Source: an uncultured delta proteobacterium (GTDB lineage Bacteria; Desulfobacterota; Syntrophia; Syntrophales; Smithellaceae). From it: a stretch of DNA of 36,729 bases. Below the pieces are notes generated by a model. That model did not search any database. It worked only from the letters and a program-made list of their open reading frames with translations, and had not been told where the DNA came from. Location: the NCBI GenBank assembly GCA_903907985.1, contig CAIVQG010000001.1:1-36729 (forward strand). Direction: 5' to 3'. The translations under genes and the position numbers were made by a program. Numbering within the stretch: the stretch's first letter is position 1; every line of letters starts with the position of its first letter. Below are positions 1-8,295 of the stretch, piece by piece.

Positions 1-2
1 CC

Positions 3-245
3 GGTAAACATGAAGGCAAAGGCAGGATAACTAAACGGGGCAATCGGCATCTGCGGAGGATCATCTGGATGATGACAACCAGCGTGATCCAATACACCGA
101 TATTTTTAACGCTTACTATCTCAAGCGAAGAAAGGAGGGATCGCCTTACAAGATGGCTGTGTTAGCCACCGCTCATAAGTTGATCCGTGTCATCTATGCC
201 ATGCTGACACAACGGACAACTTTCTGTCCGCAGGTGAATTTATGA
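3..245 (+). CDS. IS110-family transposase, C-terminal fragment (5' end outside window)
   Basis: An open frame enters from the left edge and ends at a TGA at 243-245, leaving 80 residues. It contains KRGNRHLRR followed by an amphipathic stretch and a conserved-looking end (YKMAVLATAHKLIRVIYAML). This is the usual C-terminal part of IS110/IS116/IS902 transposases, where the Transposase_20 domain carries a K-R-G-N-x-x-L-R-R motif. These enzymes are DEDD-type recombinases that insert without the long terminal inverted repeats of DDE elements, so I cannot mark the element's right end by eye. It should lie between 245 and the caspase gene at 382. Whether the copy is intact cannot be seen. It marks this edge as a site of mobile DNA. 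Confidence 0.85.
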   Translation, partial: GKHEGKGRITKRGNRHLRRIIWMMTTSVIQYTDIFNAYYLKRRKEGSPYKMAVLATAHKLIRVIYAMLTQRTTFCPQVNL

Positions 246-381
246 TAGTTGACTGAAATCAGTAAAATTGCTATCTCCTTTAGTATTCATTCTTTCAATC
301 GGAAATGCTTAAAATCAAATTGTCATTTAGAGATAGTTGAAGTATAAGAAATCCAGATTTCTTAAATAAAGGGGTATTTCT

Positions 382-1905
382 ATGCAAACCATGCGTATAA
401 GAATCTTCCTTGTCCTGTTTGTACTTGTTTTAAGCTATCCATCCTCATTGATTGCAGCGACGGAGAGGCGCATCGCTTTAGTTATCGGGAATGGCGCATA
501 CAGCTCTGGTCCGCTGAAGAATCCAGCCAATGATGCCACGGATATGGCCGCAGCGTTAAAACGGGCTGGTTTTACTGTAACATTGAAGAGGAATGCAAAT
601 CTCCAGGAGATGGTAGAGACCATTGAAGCCTTCGGAAACAGTTTGAAACGTGGCGGAGTAGGACTTTTCTACTATGCCGGCCACGGCGTGCAGGTGAACA
701 GCGTCAACTATCTCCTGCCCATTGGCGCGAGAATCAACAAGGAATCAGATGTGCGGTTCCAGGCTGTTGATGCTGGTAGAATATTGGCAGAGATGGAAAC
801 CGCCAACAACAGTCTCAATATCGTAATTCTGGATGCCTGTCGGGACAATCCATTCGGCAAGAGTTTTCGTAGTACCTCCCGTGGACTTGCTATAGTAACC
901 AACGCCCCGTCGGGCACATTTATTTCATATTCCACTGGCGCTGGTCAGGTGGCAAGTGATGGCGAAGGGAAAAACAGCCCTTATGCCAGAGCGCTTCTGG
1001 AGAATATTGCAAAACCGGGACTGACCATAAACAAAGTCTTTATGAATGTTCGCAGCAAAGTAAAGAAGGAGACTGGTCAGATACCGTGGGAGCTGTCTTC
1101 TTTGGAGGGCGATTTTTATTTTATTCCCGGATCCCCCGAGAAATCAGTTGCTATGGTTCCCTCTGGGAGAGCGACAGTGAAAAGAGAAGAATCATCCGTA
1201 TCAACGACAGAAGCTACTGATAATCTCGATGATGAGAACCGGAGATTGGAAGCGGAGCAGCGCCTTATCGAGGAAGAGAAGGCGGCATTGGAGGCAAAGG
1301 AAAGACAAGCGCTAGAGCGGGAAGCTTTGATGCGGAAGAAACAGGAGAAGGAGGAGAAGAAAGTGCGCGACACCGAGGTGGAGCAGTTGACTGTAGAGCT
1401 CCGCAAAATAAAATTGGAGATGAATCAGCTTGCCATGGCGAAGTCCCCTTCTCAAACCAAAGTTGTGGAGATAGGTAAGGACGGCAGGTTTATCGCATAT
1501 AATGATGGTACAGTCTTGGATACAAAAACGAAACTGATGTGGGCGGCTAAGGACAACGGGATAGCTATCTCTCACGCAGATGCAAAAGAATATTGTGAAA
1601 AATATCGGGGGGGCGGCTATACAGACTGGCGGATACCGAGCCAAGGTGAACTGTTGAGATTGTATGATAGGAGTGTAGGTTATGCACCTAAGTGTGTTGC
1701 CAGCGGAGATAAAGATAAGGTGCATTTGACTAACTTCATAACTTTGAGTTGTTGGTATATATGGGGCATAGAAAGTCTCAAGGGCGACAGAGGCTACGCC
1801 GATTTTATTAATGGCAAGGATTATTGGGCTAATTGGATGTTTGGTGGGTCTGGGGAGATGGTCGCTCGCCAATTCAGGGTTCTTCCGGTGCGTGATTACA
1901 AATAG
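382..1905 (+). CDS. Secreted caspase-like (peptidase C14) protein with coiled coil and DUF1566 C-terminus
   Basis: This 507-residue protein starts with a signal peptide (hydrophobic residues 7-25, likely cleavage after IAA). A caspase p20-like domain covers roughly 29-250. The catalytic dyad is visible as His101 in YYAGHGVQ and Cys153 in ILDACRDNPF. Residues 284-352 are a charged coiled coil rich in Glu, Lys and Arg. Residues 368-504 resemble DUF1566 (Lcl C-terminal), with the signatures GTVLDTKTKLMW, YTDWRIPSQGEL and FRVLPVR. Bacterial caspase homologues cleave after basic or acidic residues; here the substrate is unknown. The export signal suggests action in the periplasm or at the surface, not in a cytoplasmic defence circuit. 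AAAGGGG lies 8 nt before the ATG. The neighbouring transposase remnant fits an acquired gene. Family assignment is firm; role is unknown. Confidence 0.9.
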   Translation: MQTMRIRIFLVLFVLVLSYPSSLIAATERRIALVIGNGAYSSGPLKNPANDATDMAAALKRAGFTVTLKRNANLQEMVETIEAFGNSLKRGGVGLFYYAGHGVQVNSVNYLLPIGARINKESDVRFQAVDAGRILAEMETANNSLNIVILDACRDNPFGKSFRSTSRGLAIVTNAPSGTFISYSTGAGQVASDGEGKNSPYARALLENIAKPGLTINKVFMNVRSKVKKETGQIPWELSSLEGDFYFIPGSPEKSVAMVPSGRATVKREESSVSTTEATDNLDDENRRLEAEQRLIEEEKAALEAKERQALEREALMRKKQEKEEKKVRDTEVEQLTVELRKIKLEMNQLAMAKSPSQTKVVEIGKDGRFIAYNDGTVLDTKTKLMWAAKDNGIAISHADAKEYCEKYRGGGYTDWRIPSQGELLRLYDRSVGYAPKCVASGDKDKVHLTNFITLSCWYIWGIESLKGDRGYADFINGKDYWANWMFGGSGEMVARQFRVLPVRDYK

Positions 1906-2105
1906 GTCATTTGGTTCATTGATTATTTATTTATTGAATGTAGTAACCATACACATTTCTTTTGTTAATCTGCAATTCAGTTATCGATGCCTCACTGTTT
2001 CTTAGTAGGTGTACTACATAATGAAGGTGTAACTTTTCTTGAAAATGTCTGACAAATTAAAGTTAGATCAAAACAATTCAAACATATTAAGTCTCGGAAA
2101 ATAAT

Positions 2106-2990
2106 ATGATCATCAGTTGCAGCCGCCGCACGGATATTCCCTCCTTTTACAGCGACTGGTTTTTTAACCGGATTCGCGAAGGCTATGTTCATGTGCGCAA
2201 CCCACTGAAGGCCAATCAGGTTCGTCGGATTTCGCTTACGCCGTCGGATGTCGACTGTATCGTATTTTGGACAAAAGATCCGGCGCCCATGCTGGATCGG
2301 CTTAAACTCCTGCAAGACTATTCTTACTATTTTCAATTCACCCTGACACCCTATGACAACGACATTGAACCGAATCTTCCACCTAAAACAAAAATTATCG
2401 ATACGTTTCTAAGGCTTTCCGACAAAATAGGAGCCAAAAGAATTATCTGGCGGTATGATCCGATTTTGCTCTCGAAGAGAATCAGCAGCGCCTATCATAT
2501 TGATCATTTCGGTGATATGTCCCGACGACTTTCCGGATATACCGAAAAATGCATCATTAGTTTTATGGATATGTACCGCCACCTTCAGGGGAAAAGCGCA
2601 AACCTTGCCATAAGGCCTCCCGACGAATCCGAGATGTACACTATTGCTAAAGAAATTGCCTATATTGCCCGCGGCCATAATATTAAAGTAGAAACATGCG
2701 CCGAGAAGATCGATCTTGCCGCTCTGGGCATCGAGCACGGCAAATGTATTGATAATCGCTTGATTACGGAATTAACCGGAATGGATCTGAAAATTACCAA
2801 GGATAAAAATCAGCGGGAGCTTTGCGGCTGTGTCGTAAGTAGCGATATCGGCGAATACGATACATGCAGTCATGGCTGCCTTTATTGCTACGCCAATGTC
2901 AGTCCAAAGAAGATTGATCAAAACAGATCATTGCACAACGCTCAATCACCATTGCTGATTGGAGATGATTCATCATGCAAATCTCAGTAA
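2106..2990 (+). CDS. DUF1848 family protein with C-terminal CX3CX2C cluster
   Basis: The N-terminus (MIISCSRRTDIPSFYSDWF) and the segment around VRNPLKANQVRRI and DCIVFWTKDP (residues 29-59) are the signature of DUF1848, a family of uncharacterised, probably TIM-barrel proteins. Near the C-terminus there are five cysteines, C240, C242, C254, C258 and C261. The last three form CSHGCLYCYAN, a CX3CX2C arrangement like the Fe-S/AdoMet motif of radical SAM enzymes but placed at the opposite end of the chain. That placement is typical of the family and suggests a [4Fe-4S] cluster; radical chemistry is inference only. The start has a weak Shine-Dalgarno (CGGAAA). The 3' end overlaps the next gene by 16 bp, so the two are probably translated from one message. 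Confidence 0.85.
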   Translation: MIISCSRRTDIPSFYSDWFFNRIREGYVHVRNPLKANQVRRISLTPSDVDCIVFWTKDPAPMLDRLKLLQDYSYYFQFTLTPYDNDIEPNLPPKTKIIDTFLRLSDKIGAKRIIWRYDPILLSKRISSAYHIDHFGDMSRRLSGYTEKCIISFMDMYRHLQGKSANLAIRPPDESEMYTIAKEIAYIARGHNIKVETCAEKIDLAALGIEHGKCIDNRLITELTGMDLKITKDKNQRELCGCVVSSDIGEYDTCSHGCLYCYANVSPKKIDQNRSLHNAQSPLLIGDDSSCKSQ

Positions 2991-3586
2991 TTCTTGCTCA
3001 TCCCGACCCCGCAAGTTTCAACCACGCCATTGCGCAGGTCGCAATTGCGGCGATAACGGCAAACGGGCACACCGTCTTTTTTCACGATCTCTATTCGGAA
3101 AAATTCGATCCGCTACTCAACCCAAATGAAATAGCCAAAAACGTGGAACTACCCCCTGCCATCAAACAGCATTGTGACGAAATCGCCGCCGCGGACGGGA
3201 TCGTGATCGTTCATCCTAACTGGTGGGGGCAGCCACCGGCGATGTTGAAAGGCTGGGTGGATCGGGTTATTCGTCCGGGGGTTGCCTATGAGTTTCTGGA
3301 ATGCGACAAGGGCGAAGGTATCCCCAAAGGATTGCTCAAAGCAAGGGCGGCACTTGTTTTCAATACCTCCAATACGGAAACACAAAGAGAAAAATATTTT
3401 TTTGGCGATCCGCTGGGAATAATCTGGAAAAACTGTATCTTTGGACTCTGTGGTGTTGCCGGTTTCCATCGCCGAATGTTTAACGTCATCGTAACCAGTT
3501 CGGATACCGAACGTAAGAATTGGTTAAACTCTGTTCAGCTGGATATAGATCGTTTCTTTCCCCGGGAACCTGCTGCTATGATATAA
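2975..3586 (+). CDS. NAD(P)H-dependent flavodoxin-fold oxidoreductase (quinone reductase-like)
   Basis: The 203-residue product begins with a beta strand and phosphate-binding loop (ISVILAHPDPASFNHAIA). It carries HPNWWGQPPAMLKGWVDRV at 80-98, the flavin-contact motif of the Flavodoxin_2 family (NQO1/MdaB/KefF-like NAD(P)H:quinone oxidoreductases). Such enzymes are soluble FMN/FAD proteins that reduce quinones or related electrophiles by two electrons. GGAGATG precedes the ATG at a good distance, inside the end of the DUF1848 gene; the 16-bp overlap argues for coupled translation. The physiological acceptor cannot be read from sequence. The cupin gene follows 47 bp after the stop. Confidence 0.85.
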   Translation: MQISVILAHPDPASFNHAIAQVAIAAITANGHTVFFHDLYSEKFDPLLNPNEIAKNVELPPAIKQHCDEIAAADGIVIVHPNWWGQPPAMLKGWVDRVIRPGVAYEFLECDKGEGIPKGLLKARAALVFNTSNTETQREKYFFGDPLGIIWKNCIFGLCGVAGFHRRMFNVIVTSSDTERKNWLNSVQLDIDRFFPREPAAMI

Positions 3587-3633
3587 TCAGCAATCTCTTT
3601 AATGCGGAATGTCAATATTACGGGTATATAAAA

Positions 3634-4017
3634 ATGAAACAAGACATCAAACAGCTGAACCTTCGCGCTGAGTTTTACACTCCGGAGGGGTGCCATATTA
3701 CGGAATTGTCCAACACCCCCGACGATCCCGGTCTGTCCATTGCCCGGGCACGGGTGGAACCGGGTGTAACAACCAGGTGGCACCGTCTCCTAGGCATCTC
3801 AGAGCGCTACTATATCATCCAAGGCGCGGGGATTATGGAGGTGGGAGAACTGCCGCCACAGAAAGTAACTGCCGGTGACGTGGTGCTGATCCCGCCGTCG
3901 TGTCGTCAACGGATCACCAATACCGGCGCAAACGACTTGATCTTTCTGGCCATCTGCACGCCCCGGTTTTGCAACGATGTCTATGAAGATATTGATAACC
4001 GGGCAACGGCGAAATAG
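3634..4017 (+). CDS. Small cupin-domain protein
   Basis: Taking the ATG at 3634 gives 127 residues that are almost entirely one cupin beta barrel. The first conserved motif is around ARVEPGVTTRWHRLLGISERYYIIQGAGIMEVG and the second is around GDVVLIPPSCRQRITNTG. The first motif has a histidine (WHR), a glutamate (SERYY) and the usual glycine-rich turn; the second motif lacks the usual His, so metal binding may be incomplete. A longer reading from 3520 would overlap the previous gene and adds 38 residues with no cupin character, so I reject it. No strong Shine-Dalgarno is seen before 3634. Probably third gene of the 2106-4017 unit. Substrate unknown. Confidence 0.8.
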   Translation: MKQDIKQLNLRAEFYTPEGCHITELSNTPDDPGLSIARARVEPGVTTRWHRLLGISERYYIIQGAGIMEVGELPPQKVTAGDVVLIPPSCRQRITNTGANDLIFLAICTPRFCNDVYEDIDNRATAK

Positions 4018-4075
4018 GGACACATATGGTTTTTTAAAATACTTCCTTGCCGACCACATTCCTTGCCCCATGGCA

Positions 4076-4279
4076 TTATTCTCTTTGTTTTCTTTCCTTT
4101 TGAACAAAAAGGCCGCATTCCATATCGGAATTAATATAAACGTCTACGGAAGGCATGCGGGCAGATTTAAAACCAATAATGCGGCAGCCATAGGGATAAC
4201 GCTGTTCATATGTTATATAAAAATGTTCACAGGAGAAACAATTGATGTGCTGTATTGCCTCCTTGGTTTTCTCAGTCAT
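4076..4279 (-). CDS. Small four-cysteine protein, probable zinc-binding
   Basis: This 67-residue protein has a compact pattern: C14-x2-C17 followed by HFYITY, then PYGC32RIIGFKSARMPS, then C55GLF. Four cysteines plus H19 look like a zinc-ribbon or treble-clef-like site. I remember similar short proteins (C-x2-C-x-HFY...PYGCRAFGFKS...MPS) in other Proteobacteria without a tested function, sometimes labelled as uracil-DNA glycosylase; that label is not supported here. A good ribosome site (AGAGGTAG) lies upstream of the ATG, which with the motif argues for a real gene. It lies 103 bp downstream of the PreP gene on the same strand. A plus-strand open frame across the same DNA (3977-4378) is its shadow. 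Confidence 0.72.
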   Translation of the reverse strand: MTEKTKEAIQHINCFSCEHFYITYEQRYPYGCRIIGFKSARMPSVDVYINSDMECGLFVQKERKQRE

Positions 4280-4382
4280 GTACTACCTCTTCGCGCTCAC
4301 AGTCTAATTTTTATTGGCTGCAGCATCATCATTGTGAAGAAAAACAGTATGATTTGCGGAGCAACTATATTCTCCTGAAAAT

Positions 4383-7364
4383 CTAGTCCTCAGATATATG
4401 TTCCAAAACGAGCTTTTCTTCCAGGCTACTGTTAGCTTCGTTGATCTTTTCTTGCGCCGAATAAACCGCCACGGCCGCTGATTTTGCTACCCGGGGGAAG
4501 TATTCGCTTAATGTTTCCTTCATTTTTTGCGGCGTTGCCGACAATATTTCATCCCGGAATTTCTGACGCATCTCGTCGGTAATCCCCGCAATGCTGCGCA
4601 TTAATGACACATGGCCACGGCTTCCCGGATCCATTGGTTTATCCAGCATGCCGATCGTGCTGATGATGGCCTTTTCCATATCTTCTGTAGAAATTTCATT
4701 GAGTGCATAAAATGCCTCTGCATCCTGGAATACTTTTAGAGTTTCCACAAGGTGCGGATCGCGATAAGAAAGAAAAGAAAAGAGACCAAGCGATGGGTCA
4801 TAGGAAGACATTCCCCCATACGCTCCACCCTGCACCCGGATATGCTTGTAGAGATAACTATTGGATAATTCCCGGGCCATGACCATCAGCCGGGCGGCGG
4901 CGGGATCGATATATGCCGGTGCGGCCAGCACCCGGGCAACATAAGAAACTTGTGATGGCACTGCTATTCCCGCCCAAACCGCAGATAACCGTGGTGGCGC
5001 CTGCGGCTGCTTATTTGCTGTGGCCGGAAGTTTATTCAGGAGCCGGGCAATATTATCCGCGACCAATTTCAAGCCGCCGGTTTCGGCGGTTACGTTAATA
5101 ATCAAATTATCTCTGCTGAAAATCATTGCCTTTAACTGCTGAAGCTTTTCGGCCAACCCCTGCTTTGCCTCAGGGAAATTACGGGCGATAGCCTGGACAA
5201 AACGCAATTGCGTACGGCCGTTCCATTGCTCGTCGCGATACGCAGGTATAGTGAGCGCTGCCCCTGCCGCCCTGCGGGCAAAAACATGTCCCGAAGGAAC
5301 AATCGCCGATTGCAGATTATTTTTTCGCTCCGCAATCAAATCAGACATTCTTGCTTCATCGTTCAAATCGCCGTCACAGATAATCTCGCAGACAATATCC
5401 ATCGCTTCCGGCAGATTGCGATAAAGGGCAGCACCGGAAATAATCATCTTTTGCCAGCAGGAGCCGGCATCGGCGGATAATCCCGCACTGGTATCATAAC
5501 CGAATCCTCCCATTTTCAGGGCAATGCGTTTGGCCATTTCATCGTAAGAATGTCCTGCCGCCCCCATACCGGACATCATCTTGCCCAAAAGCGGCAGATA
5601 CTGCTGGAGTTCTTCGGGTATATGGGAAGTATCAAAAACCAAATCGAGATAAGCAATGCCGTTGGTAAAGATATCGTGTTCGAATGCCGGAACTCCACTC
5701 ATGGCAACATTTTGTACAGGAATTGTTGCCACGGCACGGGGAATATCGGAAATGTTTAACTTAGGGATAGTGGCCGCCGCTTCCGGGTAATCCGGTTCGG
5801 ACTGGAATTTCTTCAATTTCTTCGCCTGCGCGTTGATTTCTTCGAGCTGGACATTACTAAACGATGCCTTGAGCTTGTCCATCTTTTCCCGATACTCATT
5901 TTCTTTCTTTTCACCAAAATCAGGATCGGGTTCCATAATCGCCAAAATTCGATGCTGATTATCTAGGAACCAATGCTTCGTCATTTTCTGAAATAATTGT
6001 GGATCAGCTGCCCAGAGCTCGCGAATTCTCTCAATAATAACGGGAAAATCCAAGCCGACTAAGGGATCACCATCGTAAAGCCAGGATTGAAAGACATGGC
6101 CCATTAAGGAAATGCCGTAGGGATAGGAGCCCCGGACGATTTCTTTGCCGTGAAACTCAATTTGGTGCAGTATTCCTTCAATCAGTTCCGTGTCATATCC
6201 CGTAGATACTATATCCTCTAAGGTGGCCAGAATCAGTTTTTCAATATCCGGAGCGGCGGCACTATCCGTATTTCTCAGGCCGACGGCAAACAGCAATTGC
6301 TTTAAATCGCCTTCAATTCCGCTGACCGGTGTCAAATCTTCGCCCAAGCCCGAATCGATCAGGGCTTTGCGCAAAGGACTGGCTGAACTGCCCGTAAGCA
6401 GCCCCGCAATAATTTCCAGGATCAGCGAATTTTCATAATCAGTATTTTCGGACATCATCCAGGCCAGATTCACCGAAGTTTTCCCGGCAAGAGATTCATT
6501 TTTATCTACAGGATAAGTGCTGTGGATAATCCGCGGTTTTGTCAGGCGCTTCTGGCTTTTTATAGAAGACTTAACTTTCACGCGCTTAAAGTCCTTCAGC
6601 ATTTCTGCAAGAAAAGTGAGATGCTCGACAGTCGGAATATCTCCGTAAATAAAAAAACGGGCATTGGAGGGCGAATAATAAGTTCTATGGAACTGACAAA
6701 ATTGTTCATAGGTCAGAGTGGGAATGACATCGGGATCACCACCGGAATCAAAAGAATAAACGCTGTCGGGATATAAGCCCTCCTGGATCGCCTTGTACAT
6801 CAGCGAATCCGGCGAAGAGTACGCCCCTTTCATTTCATTATATACTATGCCGGAGATCGTCAGCGGGCTTGCCAAATCATCCGGTACGGTAAATTCCAGG
6901 TGATGGCCTTCCTGCAAGAAGGTCTCTTTCAGCAGGCGCGGATGCAGCACCAGATCGGTATAAACGCGGGCCAGGTTGAAAAAATCGCCTTTTATCTGGC
7001 TGGCCACGGGATAAATTGTTTTATCCGGATATGTAAAGGCATTGAGAAATGTTTGCAGCGTGGAACGCATCAACTCTTTAAAAACATCCTTGAGGGGATA
7101 TTTTTCGGACCCGGCCAGCACGGAGTGCTCTAAAATATGGGGCAGCCCCGTAGAATCCGCAGGCGGAGTGCGAAAGCCAATAGCATACAAATTTTCGCTG
7201 TCAGCGCTGTGCAGATGTAAAACTTTGGCGCCGGTTTTTTCATGCTCGATTTCATAGGCGGTAATCCTTACTCCCGGTAATGTTTCTACCCTCAGTACTT
7301 TAAATCCGTGTAATACATCACCGGCCTGCAGAGTCGGCTCGGGGCATTTCAACTGATCAGACAT
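4383..7364 (-). CDS. PreP-type M16C zinc metallopeptidase
   Basis: This 993-residue protein has the full length and layout of presequence proteases (M16C, PreP/Cym1): four homologous domains forming a closable chamber that degrades unfolded peptides of roughly 10-70 residues. The inverted zinc motif is HILEH at 76-80 (H76, E79 catalytic, H80). The distal ligand is E176 in VYNEMKGA, with the long spacing typical of the M16C group. R/Y substrate-binding features are likely in the C-terminal half around VQGGAYGG. No signal peptide is visible, so it should be cytoplasmic and clear peptide fragments. GAGGAG lies before the ATG. It is the last large gene of the minus-strand run that includes the lipoprotein and OmpA fusion. 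The symbol is left empty because bacterial naming varies. Confidence 0.93.
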   Translation of the reverse strand: MSDQLKCPEPTLQAGDVLHGFKVLRVETLPGVRITAYEIEHEKTGAKVLHLHSADSENLYAIGFRTPPADSTGLPHILEHSVLAGSEKYPLKDVFKELMRSTLQTFLNAFTYPDKTIYPVASQIKGDFFNLARVYTDLVLHPRLLKETFLQEGHHLEFTVPDDLASPLTISGIVYNEMKGAYSSPDSLMYKAIQEGLYPDSVYSFDSGGDPDVIPTLTYEQFCQFHRTYYSPSNARFFIYGDIPTVEHLTFLAEMLKDFKRVKVKSSIKSQKRLTKPRIIHSTYPVDKNESLAGKTSVNLAWMMSENTDYENSLILEIIAGLLTGSSASPLRKALIDSGLGEDLTPVSGIEGDLKQLLFAVGLRNTDSAAAPDIEKLILATLEDIVSTGYDTELIEGILHQIEFHGKEIVRGSYPYGISLMGHVFQSWLYDGDPLVGLDFPVIIERIRELWAADPQLFQKMTKHWFLDNQHRILAIMEPDPDFGEKKENEYREKMDKLKASFSNVQLEEINAQAKKLKKFQSEPDYPEAAATIPKLNISDIPRAVATIPVQNVAMSGVPAFEHDIFTNGIAYLDLVFDTSHIPEELQQYLPLLGKMMSGMGAAGHSYDEMAKRIALKMGGFGYDTSAGLSADAGSCWQKMIISGAALYRNLPEAMDIVCEIICDGDLNDEARMSDLIAERKNNLQSAIVPSGHVFARRAAGAALTIPAYRDEQWNGRTQLRFVQAIARNFPEAKQGLAEKLQQLKAMIFSRDNLIINVTAETGGLKLVADNIARLLNKLPATANKQPQAPPRLSAVWAGIAVPSQVSYVARVLAAPAYIDPAAARLMVMARELSNSYLYKHIRVQGGAYGGMSSYDPSLGLFSFLSYRDPHLVETLKVFQDAEAFYALNEISTEDMEKAIISTIGMLDKPMDPGSRGHVSLMRSIAGITDEMRQKFRDEILSATPQKMKETLSEYFPRVAKSAAVAVYSAQEKINEANSSLEEKLVLEHISED

Positions 7365-7422
7365 TCTTTAATTCTCCTCATACTGTTAATTCCATTTCCC
7401 GACACGGCAAAACAGGTTCCTG

Positions 7423-8295
7423 TTAAATATTTTGGAAGCGTTGCACTTGCTGCCGATAAAGCGTCATCTCTTCCGGGGTGACTTTTTCCAGAACACACTC
7501 CTCAACAATGTAACTTGATACTTTATCATCAAATTGCATTCTGGCATTGACCTTCCCCGTCAGTTGTTGTCCTATTTCATCTTTTACATACAAAAGAGTC
7601 CGTCCCCCCTCTTCCAGTTTCTGGGTGACGGTACCCTTTTTCGGGAGTGGGAGTCCCATCATTGTGACACGTTCTTCAAATTTCTGCCGGTCAATTTCCG
7701 TCTTGATCCCATCCACCAGAAATAAAATTATATTCAGGGGCATCAGTGTCACAACCCCCGCTATAGTTCCGGCCGTACCGGCGACGATTCCTGAATAATT
7801 AGCAAATTTCCTGGAACGCATCTCGGAAGGAGTTAATTTCCGGAATTTTAAAATAATACGACAGCCATAGAAATCCTTAAAACTCTCCTGCAGCTGATAG
7901 TGTTTTAAGGCACGCACAATAAATTCTGCAACATGACCAAGATAGATTTTTTCATCAGGCGGCAATTTTACCGATTCCGGATTGACATCCCTTGATAACT
8001 TCAGACAACTGAAAAGTGTATCTTGAGCTCCGGGCTTGCCTGCGCAACCCGGCAACAAAATTACATTGATGCTGCCGCGCGTCGCTTTTGCTTTTTCATC
8101 GTCAGTGGCAGAATCATCTTTTTGATCAACATAATTCCGATAAATTGAATTACATCCCGACAAATTAACAACAAGGGTGATACAGCAAAGCAGTGCTATT
8201 ACCAAGCGGACAAATGCTGCGCCCGGCAAATTGCTTTTATGCTTTTCGAAGCACAGAGGCAAATGTCGAAACAATAATTTACTCCAGACAGTCAC
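7423..8295 (-). CDS. Putative lipoprotein of unknown function
   Basis: I do not recognise a family. The protein has a hydrophobic segment at 29-45 ending in a lipobox, LSGC48, so it is probably acylated and anchored to a membrane. A second hydrophobic stretch (about 168-194, glycine- and alanine-rich, then LNIILFLVDG) could span or lie on the membrane. The rest is soluble with cysteines at 84, 96 and 144. The first in-frame start is a GTG at 8295 that overlaps the upstream gene by 17 bp. It would place 28 residues before the hydrophobic core, long for a signal peptide. A TTG at 8229 would give a better-shaped 26-residue signal, though without a clear ribosome site. Position suggests co-expression with the OmpA-type protein. 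Confidence 0.7.
   Translation of the reverse strand: MTVWSKLLFRHLPLCFEKHKSNLPGAAFVRLVIALLCCITLVVNLSGCNSIYRNYVDQKDDSATDDEKAKATRGSINVILLPGCAGKPGAQDTLFSCLKLSRDVNPESVKLPPDEKIYLGHVAEFIVRALKHYQLQESFKDFYGCRIILKFRKLTPSEMRSRKFANYSGIVAGTAGTIAGVVTLMPLNIILFLVDGIKTEIDRQKFEERVTMMGLPLPKKGTVTQKLEEGGRTLLYVKDEIGQQLTGKVNARMQFDDKVSSYIVEECVLEKVTPEEMTLYRQQVQRFQNI

Noticed and set aside
3977-4378. Plus-strand 133-codon frame after the cupin gene
   Set aside because: It begins inside the cupin gene, has no ribosome site and runs antisense to the four-cysteine gene, whose motif and ribosome site are convincing.
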